NCBI GenBank assembly: GCA_000775715.1
Contig: JRWQ01000011.1
Span: forward strand, 434,001 to 498,000
Reading direction: 5' to 3'
Origin: Vibrio tubiashii
GTDB lineage: Bacteria > Pseudomonadota > Gammaproteobacteria > Enterobacterales > Vibrionaceae
Length of the DNA stretch: 64,000 nt
How positions within the stretch are numbered: position 1 is the first letter of the stretch; each line of letters opens with the position of its first letter. A program made the position numbers and the translations under genes. Below are positions 1 to 9,821 of the stretch, piece after piece. The notes under the pieces were generated by a model. It was given only the letters and a program-made list of their open reading frames with translations. It did not search any database and was not told the DNA's origin.

Positions 1-139
1 CCGAGCCGATTATCAGTTTGCCAAAGATTTTACTTTTGGGGCTTTCTACACCTATCGCAAGAGTGAGTTTGAGACTGTTCGAATCAAGGGCAAGACTACC
101 ACCAGTGAAGGTGGGATAGCATTGAGATACCTTTTCTAG
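1..139 (+). CDS. C-terminal end of an outer-membrane beta-barrel protein (partial)
   Basis: Only the last 45 codons are inside the window, in frame from base 2 to a TAG at 137-139. The peptide alternates polar and hydrophobic residues (FTFGAFYTYRKSEFETVRIK) and ends in IALRYLF. A terminal phenylalanine after an alternating strand is the usual beta-signal recognised by the BAM complex, so this is inferred to be the last strands of an outer-membrane barrel. The family cannot be named from this fragment. A terminator hairpin follows at once. Confidence 0.6.
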   Translation, partial: RADYQFAKDFTFGAFYTYRKSEFETVRIKGKTTTSEGGIALRYLF

Positions 140-148
140 CAGACAAAC

Positions 149-174
149 AAAAAGCCAGCAAAGCTGGCTTTTTT
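149..174. terminator. Bidirectional rho-independent terminator
   Basis: The stem AAAGCCAGC / GCTGGCTTT has a two-base loop and runs of A and T on its two sides. It sits between the convergent barrel gene and aspC and can serve both. Confidence 0.85.
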
Positions 175-192
175 AGTTCTGACCGCGCGAAA

Positions 193-1383
193 TTATAGTA
201 CCGCAGCGATGCCTTTACATAGTGGAAGCATGTTCGAGCGAGTCATACCAGCAACGCTGATACGACCTGAGCCAACAATGTAGATACCGAACTCTTCTTT
301 CAGGCGGTTTACTTGTTCTTTTGACAGGCCAGAGAAAGAGAACATACCGTTTTGACGTTCAATGAAACTGAAATCAGCATCAACGCCTTGCTCTTTAAGA
401 GTGGTTACAAACAGTCCACGCATATCTTGAATACGGTCACGCATCTCTTTTACTTCAGCTTCCCATTCAGCACGAAGCTCGGCATCGTTCAGGATGTACG
501 TGACTACTGCACTGCCGTGTGCTGGCGGGTTAGAGTATATAGAGCGGATGATTGCTTTCACTTGAGAGAACGCAGTTGTCGCGACATCTTCAGACTCTGC
601 AACAAGGGTAAATGCACCTACACGCTCATTGTACAGGCCAAAGTTTTTCGAGAACGAGCTCGCGACAAGGATCTCTTTATTGTACTGAGCAAAGATACGT
701 AGGCCTTGAGCATCTTCTTCCACACCTTTTGCGAAGCCTTGGTATGCGAAGTCGAATAGGGGTAGCAGTTTTTTATCTGCAACTAGCTTAGCCAGTGTTT
801 CCCACTCTTCAGCTGTTGGGTCGATACCCGTTGGGTTGTGACAGCAACCGTGTAGAAGAACGATATCACCTGCAGATGCTTTTTCTAGGTCAGCGACCAT
901 TGCGGCGAAGTCTTTGTCTTTTGTTTCGGCGTTGTAGTAGCTGTATTGAGCTGTTTCAATGCCTGCTGCGGCAAACACACCATTGTGGTTTGCCCAGGTT
1001 GGGTTACTGATCCAGATTTTTACGTCGCCTAATTGACGCTTAATGAACTCACCAGCGACGCGAAGCGCACCTGTACCACCAGGAGCCTGCGCTGTTTTAG
1101 CTCGTTTGTTAGCAACAATTTCAGCCTCATTACCAAAAAGTAGCTTCTGTACCGCTAGTGCGTATTCAGCTGTGCCTTCGATAGTTAGGTAAGATTTGGT
1201 CTTTTCAGTTTCAACTAGCGCAGCTTCAGCTTTTTTAACTGTCGCAAGAACAGGGGTTTCACCTTGTTCATTTTTGTAGATACCAACACCGAGGTTAATT
1301 TTTTCAGCGCGAGCATCTTTTTTAAATTCTTCAGTAAGGCCAAGAATAGGGTCTGCGGGTGCAGCAACTACTTTTTCAAACAT
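193..1383 (-). CDS. aspC: Aspartate/aromatic amino acid aminotransferase
   Basis: A PLP-dependent class I aminotransferase that interconverts aspartate and 2-oxoglutarate with oxaloacetate and glutamate, probably also acting on aromatic amino acids. It is 396 residues, the same as E. coli AspC, and begins [16 protein letters not shown], close to that enzyme. The PLP lysine is K246 in SSFSKNFG, and the CHNPTG motif that contacts the cofactor is at 181-186. GACG lies ten bases before the ATG. Nothing is broken. TyrB is the alternative name because the two paralogs are hard to separate by eye; AspC is preferred from the N-terminus. Confidence 0.9.
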   Translation of the reverse strand: MFEKVVAAPADPILGLTEEFKKDARAEKINLGVGIYKNEQGETPVLATVKKAEAALVETEKTKSYLTIEGTAEYALAVQKLLFGNEAEIVANKRAKTAQAPGGTGALRVAGEFIKRQLGDVKIWISNPTWANHNGVFAAAGIETAQYSYYNAETKDKDFAAMVADLEKASAGDIVLLHGCCHNPTGIDPTAEEWETLAKLVADKKLLPLFDFAYQGFAKGVEEDAQGLRIFAQYNKEILVASSFSKNFGLYNERVGAFTLVAESEDVATTAFSQVKAIIRSIYSNPPAHGSAVVTYILNDAELRAEWEAEVKEMRDRIQDMRGLFVTTLKEQGVDADFSFIERQNGMFSFSGLSKEQVNRLKEEFGIYIVGSGRISVAGMTRSNMLPLCKGIAAVL

Positions 1384-1602
1384 AATCGTCGTCCATGTTT
1401 ATCGAAGGTTTAAGTAACGAGTAACTGAGTTAGTTATACCTTTCTAAGTAAACTGAGACAACAGTGAAAGTGAAGAAAATTTCAAAAAGCGTCGTAATTT
1501 AGTATAGATTTTGTTGAAGCCGGGTTTTCTATATAAAAAGTGTCGCTATTCATTGCTGTATGTAGAGGTTAACCATCAAAAAATGCCGGAGCTAAATAGC
1601 AG

Positions 1603-3093
1603 CTAAGCGAGTATTTTCTTCTCTAGTTCGTTTTCCTTTGCTTCCATGCTGCGATACTTGTCTGCAATCGCAACGAAATCAGCCTCTACAGCAAGAAAGG
1701 CAGCCACAATCTCTGGGTCGAAATGCTTGCCATCGCCTTCTAAAATGATTGCCTTGGCTTTTTCATGGCTAAAGGCCTTTTTGTACACTCGCTCAGAAAT
1801 AAGTGCGTCATAAACATCAGCTAATGCCATTAATCGTCCTGAAAGAGGGATTTCTTGTCCTTTTAAACCCCGTGGGTAGCCACTTCCGTCCCATTTTTCA
1901 TGGTGAGTTAAGGATATCTCTTTCGCCAACTGAAGGAAGGAATTACTGCCGAGTTCTTTTTCTGCCATCGACAGCGCTTGCGCACCAATCTCAGGGTGGC
2001 GCTTCATGATTTCAAACTCTTCACCTGTCAGTTTGCCTGGTTTGAGTAGGATATTGTCAGGGATGCCGACTTTACCCACATCGTGAAGTGGTGCTGACTT
2101 ATATAGAAGTTCTATGTAATTTTCGGTGAGTAAGGAAGAATGCGCTTCAAACTGAGACAAATGTGAAGCCAAAGAGCGGACATACTCTTGAGTCCTTAAA
2201 ATATGCGCTCCAGTTTCGTTGTCGCGCGATTCTGCTAAAGCCGAAAGACTGACAATCGCCACATCGCGGGTTGTTTGTACCTCATCTTGAGAGGACTCTA
2301 GACTGTCAAGCATCTGATTGGTTAGTGATGCCATTGAACCTAGTTCATTATGCTCAAACACCGGGACGCGTGTGGAAATATTGCCATTGGCAACTTCAAT
2401 GAGTGAGAACTCTTGTGCGCGTAGAACCAATCGCATCAATTTGCTCCATTTCACCATTATCGCAATGACATAACCCCCAAGTACAAATGAGATGTAAATA
2501 AACTCTTTAATTACACTGATTACTCCCGTGCCGTCGAGTACACGTTCAGGGTTGTGTTTGAGCCAAAAGATATCTTTGATTGCTACCATAGCAAGCATAG
2601 AAGTTAATGCGACTAAGAGCAGGCTGGTAAGCACTATCATCTGTTTGACCATAGATTGTCGCTTGCCACTAAGCTCAAACTGATAGCGCTGGTGACGGGT
2701 AAGGTTGTTGAAACTGCTGATTTTTGTATCGAGTTGTAGTAACAGCCCAGTGAAAAAACCAAATAACGTCATTCCAAACAGCACTTTGAGATTACTATCG
2801 AGTGGGAAGTCGTATTGTAGGTTGTAAAAGGCGGCGAGAATTAGGCTGCCAAAGAACATTAAAGTGCTATCAAGTTGTGCGTGTTTTTGCTCTACAACTA
2901 AAGAGTGGTGTCTAAGGAAAAAATGACGAATCAGGTAGACTGTACCAAAGGTGGCGGTGACGTGGGTAAACAGTTCGGTAAAGGTTAACGTTGCGAGCAT
3001 CGGACACACTCGACCGCCGTAAATACCAAAAACAACCGCGGCGAGAAGGTAGAGTTTGAGCGTTAGAGGTCCATTGTAGTGTGTGTTATCCAT
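1603..3093 (-). CDS. Membrane HD-GYP c-di-GMP phosphodiesterase
   Basis: A 496-residue integral membrane signalling enzyme predicted to hydrolyse cyclic di-GMP. About six hydrophobic segments (roughly residues 12-30, 40-60, 78-92, 103-120, 152-172 and 198-215) lead into a HAMP-like linker (222-265) and then an HD-GYP domain. The metal-binding HD is at 337-338 (LHDVGKVGIPD) and the GYP signature is HHEKWDGSGYP at 397-407, so the site looks complete. No separate sensor domain is recognisable; the membrane part probably senses the signal. AAAGG lies seven bases before the ATG. The gene stands alone between aspC and a small unknown gene. Confidence 0.88.
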   Translation of the reverse strand: MDNTHYNGPLTLKLYLLAAVVFGIYGGRVCPMLATLTFTELFTHVTATFGTVYLIRHFFLRHHSLVVEQKHAQLDSTLMFFGSLILAAFYNLQYDFPLDSNLKVLFGMTLFGFFTGLLLQLDTKISSFNNLTRHQRYQFELSGKRQSMVKQMIVLTSLLLVALTSMLAMVAIKDIFWLKHNPERVLDGTGVISVIKEFIYISFVLGGYVIAIMVKWSKLMRLVLRAQEFSLIEVANGNISTRVPVFEHNELGSMASLTNQMLDSLESSQDEVQTTRDVAIVSLSALAESRDNETGAHILRTQEYVRSLASHLSQFEAHSSLLTENYIELLYKSAPLHDVGKVGIPDNILLKPGKLTGEEFEIMKRHPEIGAQALSMAEKELGSNSFLQLAKEISLTHHEKWDGSGYPRGLKGQEIPLSGRLMALADVYDALISERVYKKAFSHEKAKAIILEGDGKHFDPEIVAAFLAVEADFVAIADKYRSMEAKENELEKKILA

Positions 3094-3266
3094 GGCAAAG
3101 CCTTTGTTTATTTTATGATAAGAGTAATGCTAGCCTAACGGGCAATCAAATACGCAATTCGCCCACTCAATACAAGACCGAGAATTTTATCGATTTGTTT
3201 CGCTCATTGATACAGTTTTACAACTTTCGTGTGAGATGCCGAGGATGTCGTGTGAGTAAGATAAGC

Positions 3267-3286
3267 GCGCACTCATGCGAGTGCGC
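3267..3286. terminator. GC-rich hairpin downstream of the 3296-3595 gene
   Basis: Perfect GCGCACTC / GAGTGCGC stem with a four-base loop, just past the stop codon of the minus-strand gene. It lacks a strong T-run on either strand, so it may be a weak terminator or only a 3' stabilising hairpin. Confidence 0.4.
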
Positions 3287-3295
3287 ACTGAAGGG

Positions 3296-3595
3296 CTAAT
3301 TTTTCAGATTGACCTGAGATTCAATGGCATTGGTCTCTATATCAGGGTTATTACTTAACTTATCAGTTGCCCACTGGTTAAGGTGCGACAAGATGGCTTT
3401 AACCGCATGTTTCTCCGTCGGTGCTTCACCTTCGCTTACCTCTAACTGCTGTTTTGGGTGCGAGCCAGTTGCGTCTTCTGCGATGTGTAGCCAGTCTGGA
3501 TGCCAATAATACGGCTGCCCACTGTTTGATATCCAGCTGTGAACGCCGTTAGTTTCACCCTTGTACTCAATGTGTGATGAATCGTATTTAGTCAT
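3296..3595 (-). CDS. Small conserved hypothetical protein
   Basis: A 99-residue soluble protein of unknown function, rich in aromatic residues in its first half (SWISNSGQPYYWHPDW) and acidic in its second half. There is no signal peptide or membrane segment. An in-frame ATG lies three codons upstream (at 3604), but it directly abuts the GAGG ribosome binding site. The ATG at 3595 sits nine bases beyond that site and is the better start. The reading frame and the good binding site support a real gene; no family is recognised. Confidence 0.6.
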   Translation of the reverse strand: MTKYDSSHIEYKGETNGVHSWISNSGQPYYWHPDWLHIAEDATGSHPKQQLEVSEGEAPTEKHAVKAILSHLNQWATDKLSNNPDIETNAIESQVNLKN

Positions 3596-3781
3596 TATTA
3601 TCATCCTCTATGTAGGTATGTAGATCACTTTTGCTCTACAAATGTAACAGCATTATTTTGATTTAATGTGACCAGTATCGAGTTACACAGTTCGATATAG
3701 CTATTTTGCCTAACTGAGAAGGGGATAAGCTCATGATTCCATTGGCTGTGGTATCTTTGCCAAGCAATCAACGAGGGAATT

Positions 3782-5185
3782 ATGAATCGCTATCAAAAAC
3801 TTGCCGAAGATCTAAAGCAGCAGATTAAGGATAAAACTTGGCGTGCTGGGGAGAAAGTTCCTTCATTACGTGCCGCAAGTAAGAGTTTTTCGGTGAGCTC
3901 CGCGACAGTGTTGCAAGCTTATCAACTGTTGGAGTCTCAGGGTTGGATTAAAGCAAAACCTCAATCTGGCTATTTCGTGACCTCGGTGATCGAAAACTCG
4001 CAGATGGAACAGGCGAGCCTTCCTGTCAGTCGCGAGTACAACGATGAGCTATATGAGTTCCTTAAACTCAACGATCAAGTCTCTGTAGCTTTTGGTTCGG
4101 CGTTTCCGTCGCCACAACTTTTTCCGCTCCAATCTCTGAACCGTCATCTAGCAAGTGCAGGGCGTAAGATGCCTGCTGAAACCGTTATTCATAACTTACC
4201 TCCCGGCAATGAAGCGTTACGAAGAATGATTGCTCAGCGCTACATAACCCAAGGCGTTTCTGTGTCACATCAGGACATTGTTCTCACTTCAGGGGCAATG
4301 GAGGCTCTCAATCTGAGTTTGCAGGTCGTGTGTCAGCCTGGTGATACGGTAGTTATTGAAACACCAACATTCTATGGTGTCTTGCAAGCAGTAGAGCGTT
4401 TAAATTTAAATGCAGTTCCAGTTGCTGTCGACCCGATTGACGGCATTGATCTGGATGCGCTAGAGCAAGCGTTCGGGTCCTATGACGTAAAAGCGTGTTG
4501 GTTAATGGCGAACTTTCAAAATCCGACCGGAGCTTCCCTGAATGAAGAGGCAAAACGTAAAGTCGTCGAGTTAGCTAATCAGCATGATGTCTATCTGATT
4601 GAAGATGATGTCTATGCGGATATGCATTTTGATAGTGTCAAACCCCAGCCACTTAAGTATTGGGATCAACAGGGACGAGTGTTGCTTTGTGGCTCGCTTT
4701 CGAAGTCACTATGCCCTGGATATCGAGTGGGGTGGGTGGTGAATCGCAAACTAAGCGATCGCCTGCAAAAGCAGCAATTTACAACGACACTTTCGGCAAG
4801 TTCGCCGATTCAGCATGGCGTGGCTCACTACCTTCAGTTTGAGAGCTACGATAGCCATTTACGAAAACTACAGAAGCAACTTAAAGCTCGACAAGCAGAG
4901 TATAGTGACGCAATAGATAAGATGATGCCGAGCTGCGTGAGACTTCATTTACCTCGAGGTGGATACTTTGTGTGGCTGGAGTTTAGCCCTGAGGTTGATA
5001 GCTATTGTATTTACCAAGAACTAAAACAAAGCGATGTTTCGGTTGCGTATGGTAATCTGTTTGATGTTCGCAACCAGTTTCAACATTGTCTGCGTATTAA
5101 TATCTCATTTGAACTGACCGATGAAGTTGAACACGCTTTGATTAGAATAGAGCAGTTAGCAGCTCAGCAAGTGACTGCTAGGTGA
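3782..5185 (+). CDS. MocR-type GntR regulator fused to an aminotransferase-like domain
   Basis: A 467-residue transcription factor of the MocR/PdxR group. An N-terminal GntR winged helix (about 1-68, with VPSLRAASKSFSVSSATVLQAYQLLESQGW) is joined to a type I PLP aminotransferase fold (about 90-460). The fold retains the NPTGAS loop and the PLP lysine in CGSLSKSLCPGYRVGW, so it should bind PLP. It resembles E. coli YdcR. Such proteins usually act on a neighbouring gene, but neither neighbour is an obvious target. It is transcribed divergently from the 99-residue gene, with a 186-bp shared promoter region. Confidence 0.85.
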   Translation: MNRYQKLAEDLKQQIKDKTWRAGEKVPSLRAASKSFSVSSATVLQAYQLLESQGWIKAKPQSGYFVTSVIENSQMEQASLPVSREYNDELYEFLKLNDQVSVAFGSAFPSPQLFPLQSLNRHLASAGRKMPAETVIHNLPPGNEALRRMIAQRYITQGVSVSHQDIVLTSGAMEALNLSLQVVCQPGDTVVIETPTFYGVLQAVERLNLNAVPVAVDPIDGIDLDALEQAFGSYDVKACWLMANFQNPTGASLNEEAKRKVVELANQHDVYLIEDDVYADMHFDSVKPQPLKYWDQQGRVLLCGSLSKSLCPGYRVGWVVNRKLSDRLQKQQFTTTLSASSPIQHGVAHYLQFESYDSHLRKLQKQLKARQAEYSDAIDKMMPSCVRLHLPRGGYFVWLEFSPEVDSYCIYQELKQSDVSVAYGNLFDVRNQFQHCLRINISFELTDEVEHALIRIEQLAAQQVTAR

Positions 5186-5262
5186 TTTTTCGCTTTAACT
5201 GTACTGCTTGTCTTTAGCATGTTTGTGTTCAAATACCTCTAGTTAATTGCGAGAGGTAAGTC

Positions 5263-5475
5263 ATGGAAAAACAAGGTAATAAACACGAATTTCGCTTAGT
5301 GTTCGTCGCAATAGTCTGTGCGAGTTTATTGGTATTCGGTCATCTTATTTTGGCAAAGTCTTTTGCTGATCTCGCATGGACTGAGTACACCGCAGCCGCG
5401 ATTCCTTTCGTGATGTTTGCCATCTGCTTATATGGAATTCGTTACGCAGCCAAAAATGATGCGACAGACAAGTAG
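5263..5475 (+). CDS. Small two-helix membrane protein
   Basis: A 70-residue protein with two hydrophobic helices (about 12-31 and 43-60) and a lysine-rich C-terminus. A strong GAGAGG site lies before the ATG and a terminator follows the stop, so it is a real short transcription unit. Its function is unknown. It lies 77 bp after the MocR-type regulator on the same strand and could be its target. Confidence 0.65.
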   Translation: MEKQGNKHEFRLVFVAIVCASLLVFGHLILAKSFADLAWTEYTAAAIPFVMFAICLYGIRYAAKNDATDK

Positions 5476-5477
5476 AA

Positions 5478-5505
5478 AAAAGGCTAACCCGAAGGTTAGC
5501 CTTAG
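5478..5505. terminator. Bidirectional terminator
   Basis: AAGGCTAACC / GGTTAGCCTT stem with A-rich and T-rich flanks, between the convergent genes ending at 5475 and 5508. Confidence 0.85.
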
Positions 5506-5507
5506 TT

Positions 5508-6197
5508 TTAGTTAGTCACTTCAAATTTTAACTCGCCATTTTGCTCAACCATGTAATCTAGTAGAGCGTAGATAAAGAAGGCAATACCGAGTTTTTCAAG
5601 TAGTTCTTCCATAGTATAAGTCAACGCATATGATACGCCTTCATGAGCGCCTACTTCCGCTATTTTACCGCCTAGCATTTCCATACCTATCGCTCCCATA
5701 ACGAATAATCCGCCAGAAAATATGAATAACTGCATGGTTTTTTTAGGAAGTCGTAACAGGAATTTGAAATAAAGAACCGCTAAAGCAAGCAGTGCGAGCG
5801 CATAGGGGATTACCCATGCAAAGTAGAAGTAGCCACTCGCATCAACTTTATCACGCATAACCGGTACGAGTTGCTCATGGATGGAAAATAGTTCGTCTAT
5901 CGAAAGGAAGAAGAAAATGGCGGAAAGTAGCAGCCACAGTACGTAGCGATCCTTTGCTTGTTTATGGTTAATACCGATTATCGCAAGTAAGGCACTAGCG
6001 AATAGAATTGCCAAGGATGCATAAAGGGTAGGGAGATTTTTTTCTGCACCAAAATCGAAGAAGGGAATGACTCCAAGTAAGCGTCCATAACCTAAGTAGA
6101 GTTTAGAAAACAACCCTAGCAAGTGAGGGACCAATAAACATAAGATGATTGTCAGGAAAACTGATAACACTTTTTTAGGGGTAGTTTGGATGAACAT
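5508..6197 (-). CDS. Multispanning membrane protein of unknown function
   Basis: A 229-residue protein with about six hydrophobic helices (for example 9-27, 53-73, 84-103, 125-145 and 153-172) and short loops, ending in a polar tail. AAGGAG lies eight bases before the ATG. A conserved-looking FLSIDELFSIHEQL stretch puts acidic and histidine residues near the membrane face, which might bind a metal or ligand; this is inference. No known family is recognised. It is transcribed alone. Confidence 0.65.
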   Translation of the reverse strand: MFIQTTPKKVLSVFLTIILCLLVPHLLGLFSKLYLGYGRLLGVIPFFDFGAEKNLPTLYASLAILFASALLAIIGINHKQAKDRYVLWLLLSAIFFFLSIDELFSIHEQLVPVMRDKVDASGYFYFAWVIPYALALLALAVLYFKFLLRLPKKTMQLFIFSGGLFVMGAIGMEMLGGKIAEVGAHEGVSYALTYTMEELLEKLGIAFFIYALLDYMVEQNGELKFEVTN

Positions 6198-6437
6198 GTT
6201 TCAAACTCCTTGAGTGACTCTGGAACTAACGTCACGTTACATGATGGTGTGTTGCTGCATGATAGGGGAAATCAAACAGTGAAAACACCAGCAATAGTCT
6301 AAATATTAAGGTTTTGTGATAGTTTCATTACAGTCGTATCAGTAATGAGAATGTCTTCGTGTGTTAGGAGCTTCATGCGTGTCACTACAAATTGTTCATT
6401 ATGATTTGTATGTTGAAAGTTGAAGAGATCTAGATAC

Positions 6438-6465
6438 AAAAAAACCGCCGAAGTAAGGCGGTTTT
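6438..6465 (-). terminator. Terminator of asnS
   Basis: AAAACCGCC / GGCGGTTTT stem with a seven-base loop, flanked by A and T runs, about 25 bp past the asnS stop codon. Confidence 0.85.
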
Positions 6466-6488
6466 GGTAACTTTGTGGTGTACTTCGA

Positions 6489-7889
6489 TTAGAAGTTAGC
6501 GCTGCGTGGAGTACGTGGGAACGGGATTACGTCACGAACGTTACCCATGCCTGTTACGTAAGATACTAGACGCTCGAAGCCAAGACCGAAGCCTGCGTGA
6601 GGTACAGTGCCGTATTTACGCAGATCGCGATACCAGCTCATGTGCTCTGGATCGATACCGATTTCACGCATACGATCATCCAGTACATCTAGGCGCTCTT
6701 CACGTTGAGAACCACCGATGATCTCACCGATACCCGGCGCTAGTACGTCCATCGCCGCAACTGTCTTATTGTCATCGTTTAGGCGCATGTAGAACGCTTT
6801 GATATCTTTCGGATAGTTCTTCACGATTACTGGTGCTTTGAAGTGTTCTTCAGCAAGGTAGCGCTCGTGCTCAGAAGACATATCGATACCCCACTCAACA
6901 GGGAACTCGAACTCACGACCAGAATCCAGAAGGATCTGGATTGCGTCAGTGTAGTCTACTTGTGCAAAGTCAGAAGAGACAAACTGCTCTAGGCGAGTGA
7001 TCGCTTCTTTGTCGATACGTTGAGCGAAGAACTCAAGGTCGTCACGACATTCAGCAAGCACTGCTTTAAATACGTACTTGAGCATATCTTCCGATAGCTT
7101 AGCGATGTCGTTTAGGTCAGCAAAGGCAACCTCTGGCTCAACCATCCAAAACTCAGCTAGGTGGCGGCTTGTGTTCGAGTTTTCAGCACGGAAAGTCGGG
7201 CCGAAAGTGTAAACCTTGCTTAGTGCACAAGCGTAAGCTTCTGCGTTTAGCTGACCAGATACAGTAAGGAAAGTCTCTTTACCAAAGAAATCTTCATTGT
7301 AATCTACGTCGCCCTTATCAGTGCGAGGTAGGTTCTCCATATCAAGCGTAGAAACGCGGAACATCTCACCAGCACCTTCTGCATCAGACGCAGTGATCAA
7401 CGGAGCAGATACCCAGAAGTAACCTTGCTCGTGATAGAAGCGGTGAATTGCTTGAGATAGACAGTTACGTACACGAGCAACAGCACCAATCACGTTAGTA
7501 CGTGGGCGTAGGTGTGCAACCTCACGCAAGTACTCGATAGAGTGACGAGTTTTCGCCATTGGGTAAGTGTCAGCATCTTCAACCCAACCAACAACTTTAA
7601 CGTCAGTTGCGGCTAGCTCGAAGTCTTGACCTTTCGCAGGAGACTCAACAATCTTACCTGTTACTTCAACAGAACAGCCAGTGGTTAGCTTTAGTACTTC
7701 GTTGTCGTAATTATTAAGATTATTAGGGACCACGGCCTGAATCGGGTCGAAACAAGAGCCGTCATAAATGGCAAGGAAAGAGATTCCAGCTTTGGAATCA
7801 CGACGTGAACGGATCCAGCCACGAACAGTCACTTCACTGTCTACTGCTAGCTGACCTTTCAAAACGTCTGATACAGGCGCGTAAGTCAT
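6489..7889 (-). CDS. asnS: Asparaginyl-tRNA synthetase
   Basis: A class IIb aminoacyl-tRNA synthetase that charges tRNA-Asn. It has an N-terminal OB-fold anticodon-binding domain (about 15-100, [19 protein letters not shown]) and a catalytic domain with motif 2 ([21 protein letters not shown]) and motif 3 ([15 protein letters not shown]) near the C-terminus. An ATG six codons upstream (at 7907) would give 472 residues but has no ribosome binding site. The start chosen here has GGAG upstream and gives 466 residues, the E. coli length. Housekeeping gene. Confidence 0.96.
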   Translation of the reverse strand: MTYAPVSDVLKGQLAVDSEVTVRGWIRSRRDSKAGISFLAIYDGSCFDPIQAVVPNNLNNYDNEVLKLTTGCSVEVTGKIVESPAKGQDFELAATDVKVVGWVEDADTYPMAKTRHSIEYLREVAHLRPRTNVIGAVARVRNCLSQAIHRFYHEQGYFWVSAPLITASDAEGAGEMFRVSTLDMENLPRTDKGDVDYNEDFFGKETFLTVSGQLNAEAYACALSKVYTFGPTFRAENSNTSRHLAEFWMVEPEVAFADLNDIAKLSEDMLKYVFKAVLAECRDDLEFFAQRIDKEAITRLEQFVSSDFAQVDYTDAIQILLDSGREFEFPVEWGIDMSSEHERYLAEEHFKAPVIVKNYPKDIKAFYMRLNDDNKTVAAMDVLAPGIGEIIGGSQREERLDVLDDRMREIGIDPEHMSWYRDLRKYGTVPHAGFGLGFERLVSYVTGMGNVRDVIPFPRTPRSANF

Positions 7890-8069
7890 GTTTTCAATAT
7901 TCTCCATTGAGGTAAAAATTCAACCCAATGTTGCGTTACTCATTGAATTTATAATGAGCGAACATTGGGTTGGATAGAATTCTATAGATTCAATGGGACA
8001 TATTACCTTTCAAATATTATGCTTCAACCTTTATTGTTACTTAGAGGCAGAAAAACACTGAATATCGAA

Positions 8070-9722
8070 CTATTTTTTACTTGAAAGGGTAAATTGATCG
8101 AGTAGCTCCTCTAAATGCTCCGCAAGCTGTTCAAGATTCATACTAATATCTCTCGTTTGAGCAGCAGAAACCGACGTTTGATTAGCATGTTCGTTGATAA
8201 CTTGTACTTTGTGCTGTACATCTTGACTTAAATGAGCCGTATTGCTTGATTGTTGCTGAATGCTATTAGCGTGGGCCAACGCCTGTTTCATTTCATCAAC
8301 GACCTCAGTCATTGCCTGAGAGAGTTGCTCGATTTCACTTGAACGTTGATGGGCTGTGCCGCAGACCGTATCCACCGACGTCAGTGATGCTTCGCTGTCT
8401 TTTTGAAATTGAGCAATAATGCACTCGATACTTCCAGTTGCCTCTGCGGTACGACTTGCTAAATTGCGTACTTCGTCAGCCACCACAGCAAACCCTCGAC
8501 CTTGCTCACCCGCCCGCGCGGCTTCAATCGCTGCATTGAGCGCTAGTAGGTTTGTTTGATCAGCAACGCCTTTAATGACCTCAAGTATGCTTGATACTTC
8601 AGAGGTTTGGCTGTTGAGAGCTTCGATGCTCTCTTTAACACTTTCAATATCGGTAACTAAGTTCTTTATTTCACCGCTCGCTCCGTGAGCTTGTTGGGCG
8701 CTTTGATCCGCAATCTGAGTAGTATGCTTAATTAACGACGAAGCATCTTCTGTTGCGGTTTCAACCTGTACTTGTTGAGACTGCATCTGTTCAATGTTTC
8801 CTTGAACTTCGGCTGTTTCCACCTGTTGGTTGTTTGCTGCCGCATCAGTGACATGAGCCACTTGAGTCAACTCTGTTGCGCTGCTGGCAACTTTATGTGC
8901 AGTCGACTGGACTCGTTCAAGGCTTTGAGTGACAGTGCCCATAAATGAGTTGATTGCACCTGCTAGTTGACCAATTTCGTCACTTTGTTTGCTAGTTAAA
9001 CGCTTAGACAGATCTTTGGTTTTGCTGACACTCTGCATGAATGCGGATGTTTTTTGGATAGGGCGAACGATGATGTTTCTGATAAGGCCCATGGTGATGA
9101 GGAAACCGACAAAGCCAAATGCCGACATGATTGCTAGCGCTATGAACGCGCGTTGGCTAATGAGTTGATTTATATGGGATAGGTTGTACTCTAAGCGAAT
9201 TGCACCAAGCACTTCACCTTCCGGTGCCATGTGACAAGCGACACAGTTAGTTCCGCGATAGTTCTCACTCGATTTCATTGGTAAGGCGACGACAATCCCT
9301 TTACCCCATTCAGCAGAGATTGGCTCAATGATCATCTCACCAGCGAGAGCACGTTGGTCAATTTCATCGCTTGGTTTTTGATTTTCTTGGCCCGGGCCGT
9401 AGAGTTTGCTGACTGCATCTGCACGCAAGACTTTGACGACTTCAATTCCATCTTGAGCTAGGGCTTTTTGTCGTAGTGTCTCTTTTTGCGTCATGGTGCC
9501 GGTAAGCATCATCATATTTAGGCTATCAAAGTAGTTACTCGCTTTGTCATGGAGCTGTTCGCTTAGAACAGAGTTAATAAGTTCACGTTGTTGCAGATAT
9601 TGGTACGTGGTTGACGCGACCAGTACTAAGCCAAATACGGTTAATAAGGTGATGAGCAGTTTATTTGTAATTGTAAGGCGCATTATTGAATTTAAATTTG
9701 TTATTGGAATAGACATCAACAT
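8070..9722 (-). CDS. Methyl-accepting chemotaxis protein with a periplasmic c-type haem motif
   Basis: A 550-residue chemoreceptor. Transmembrane helix 1 is at about 20-38, a periplasmic sensor domain at 39-191, helix 2 at 192-213, a HAMP domain at about 215-270 and the cytoplasmic signalling rod at 271-550. The conserved tip reads [20 protein letters not shown] followed by the usual [20 protein letters not shown]. The sensor domain contains CVACH at 160-164, the covalent haem c attachment motif, which suggests detection of redox state or of a small gas in the periplasm. The start is uncertain: ATG codons at 9716 and 9683 would also keep helix 1. No CheB/CheR pentapeptide is seen at the C-terminus. 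Confidence 0.88.
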   Translation of the reverse strand: MLMSIPITNLNSIMRLTITNKLLITLLTVFGLVLVASTTYQYLQQRELINSVLSEQLHDKASNYFDSLNMMMLTGTMTQKETLRQKALAQDGIEVVKVLRADAVSKLYGPGQENQKPSDEIDQRALAGEMIIEPISAEWGKGIVVALPMKSSENYRGTNCVACHMAPEGEVLGAIRLEYNLSHINQLISQRAFIALAIMSAFGFVGFLITMGLIRNIIVRPIQKTSAFMQSVSKTKDLSKRLTSKQSDEIGQLAGAINSFMGTVTQSLERVQSTAHKVASSATELTQVAHVTDAAANNQQVETAEVQGNIEQMQSQQVQVETATEDASSLIKHTTQIADQSAQQAHGASGEIKNLVTDIESVKESIEALNSQTSEVSSILEVIKGVADQTNLLALNAAIEAARAGEQGRGFAVVADEVRNLASRTAEATGSIECIIAQFQKDSEASLTSVDTVCGTAHQRSSEIEQLSQAMTEVVDEMKQALAHANSIQQQSSNTAHLSQDVQHKVQVINEHANQTSVSAAQTRDISMNLEQLAEHLEELLDQFTLSSKK

Positions 9723-9781
9723 GATCTCTGAAATGAGAATATGAAGGAAGACGCCTAGAATTATACTGTGACCGTACTCTC

Positions 9782-9821
9782 TGTGAGGGTAATGTAAATG
9801 TGATGTAAGGTGTATGTAATC
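9782..9821. promoter_or_regulatory. Four direct repeats with 11-bp spacing upstream of the haem chemoreceptor
   Basis: TGTGA at 9782 is followed by TGTAA at 9793, 9804 and 9815, each exactly 11 bp from the last. Tandem half-sites at one helical turn are typical of OmpR/PhoB-family response regulators and ArcA. They lie 60-100 bp upstream of the chemoreceptor start. The regulator is not known. Confidence 0.5.
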
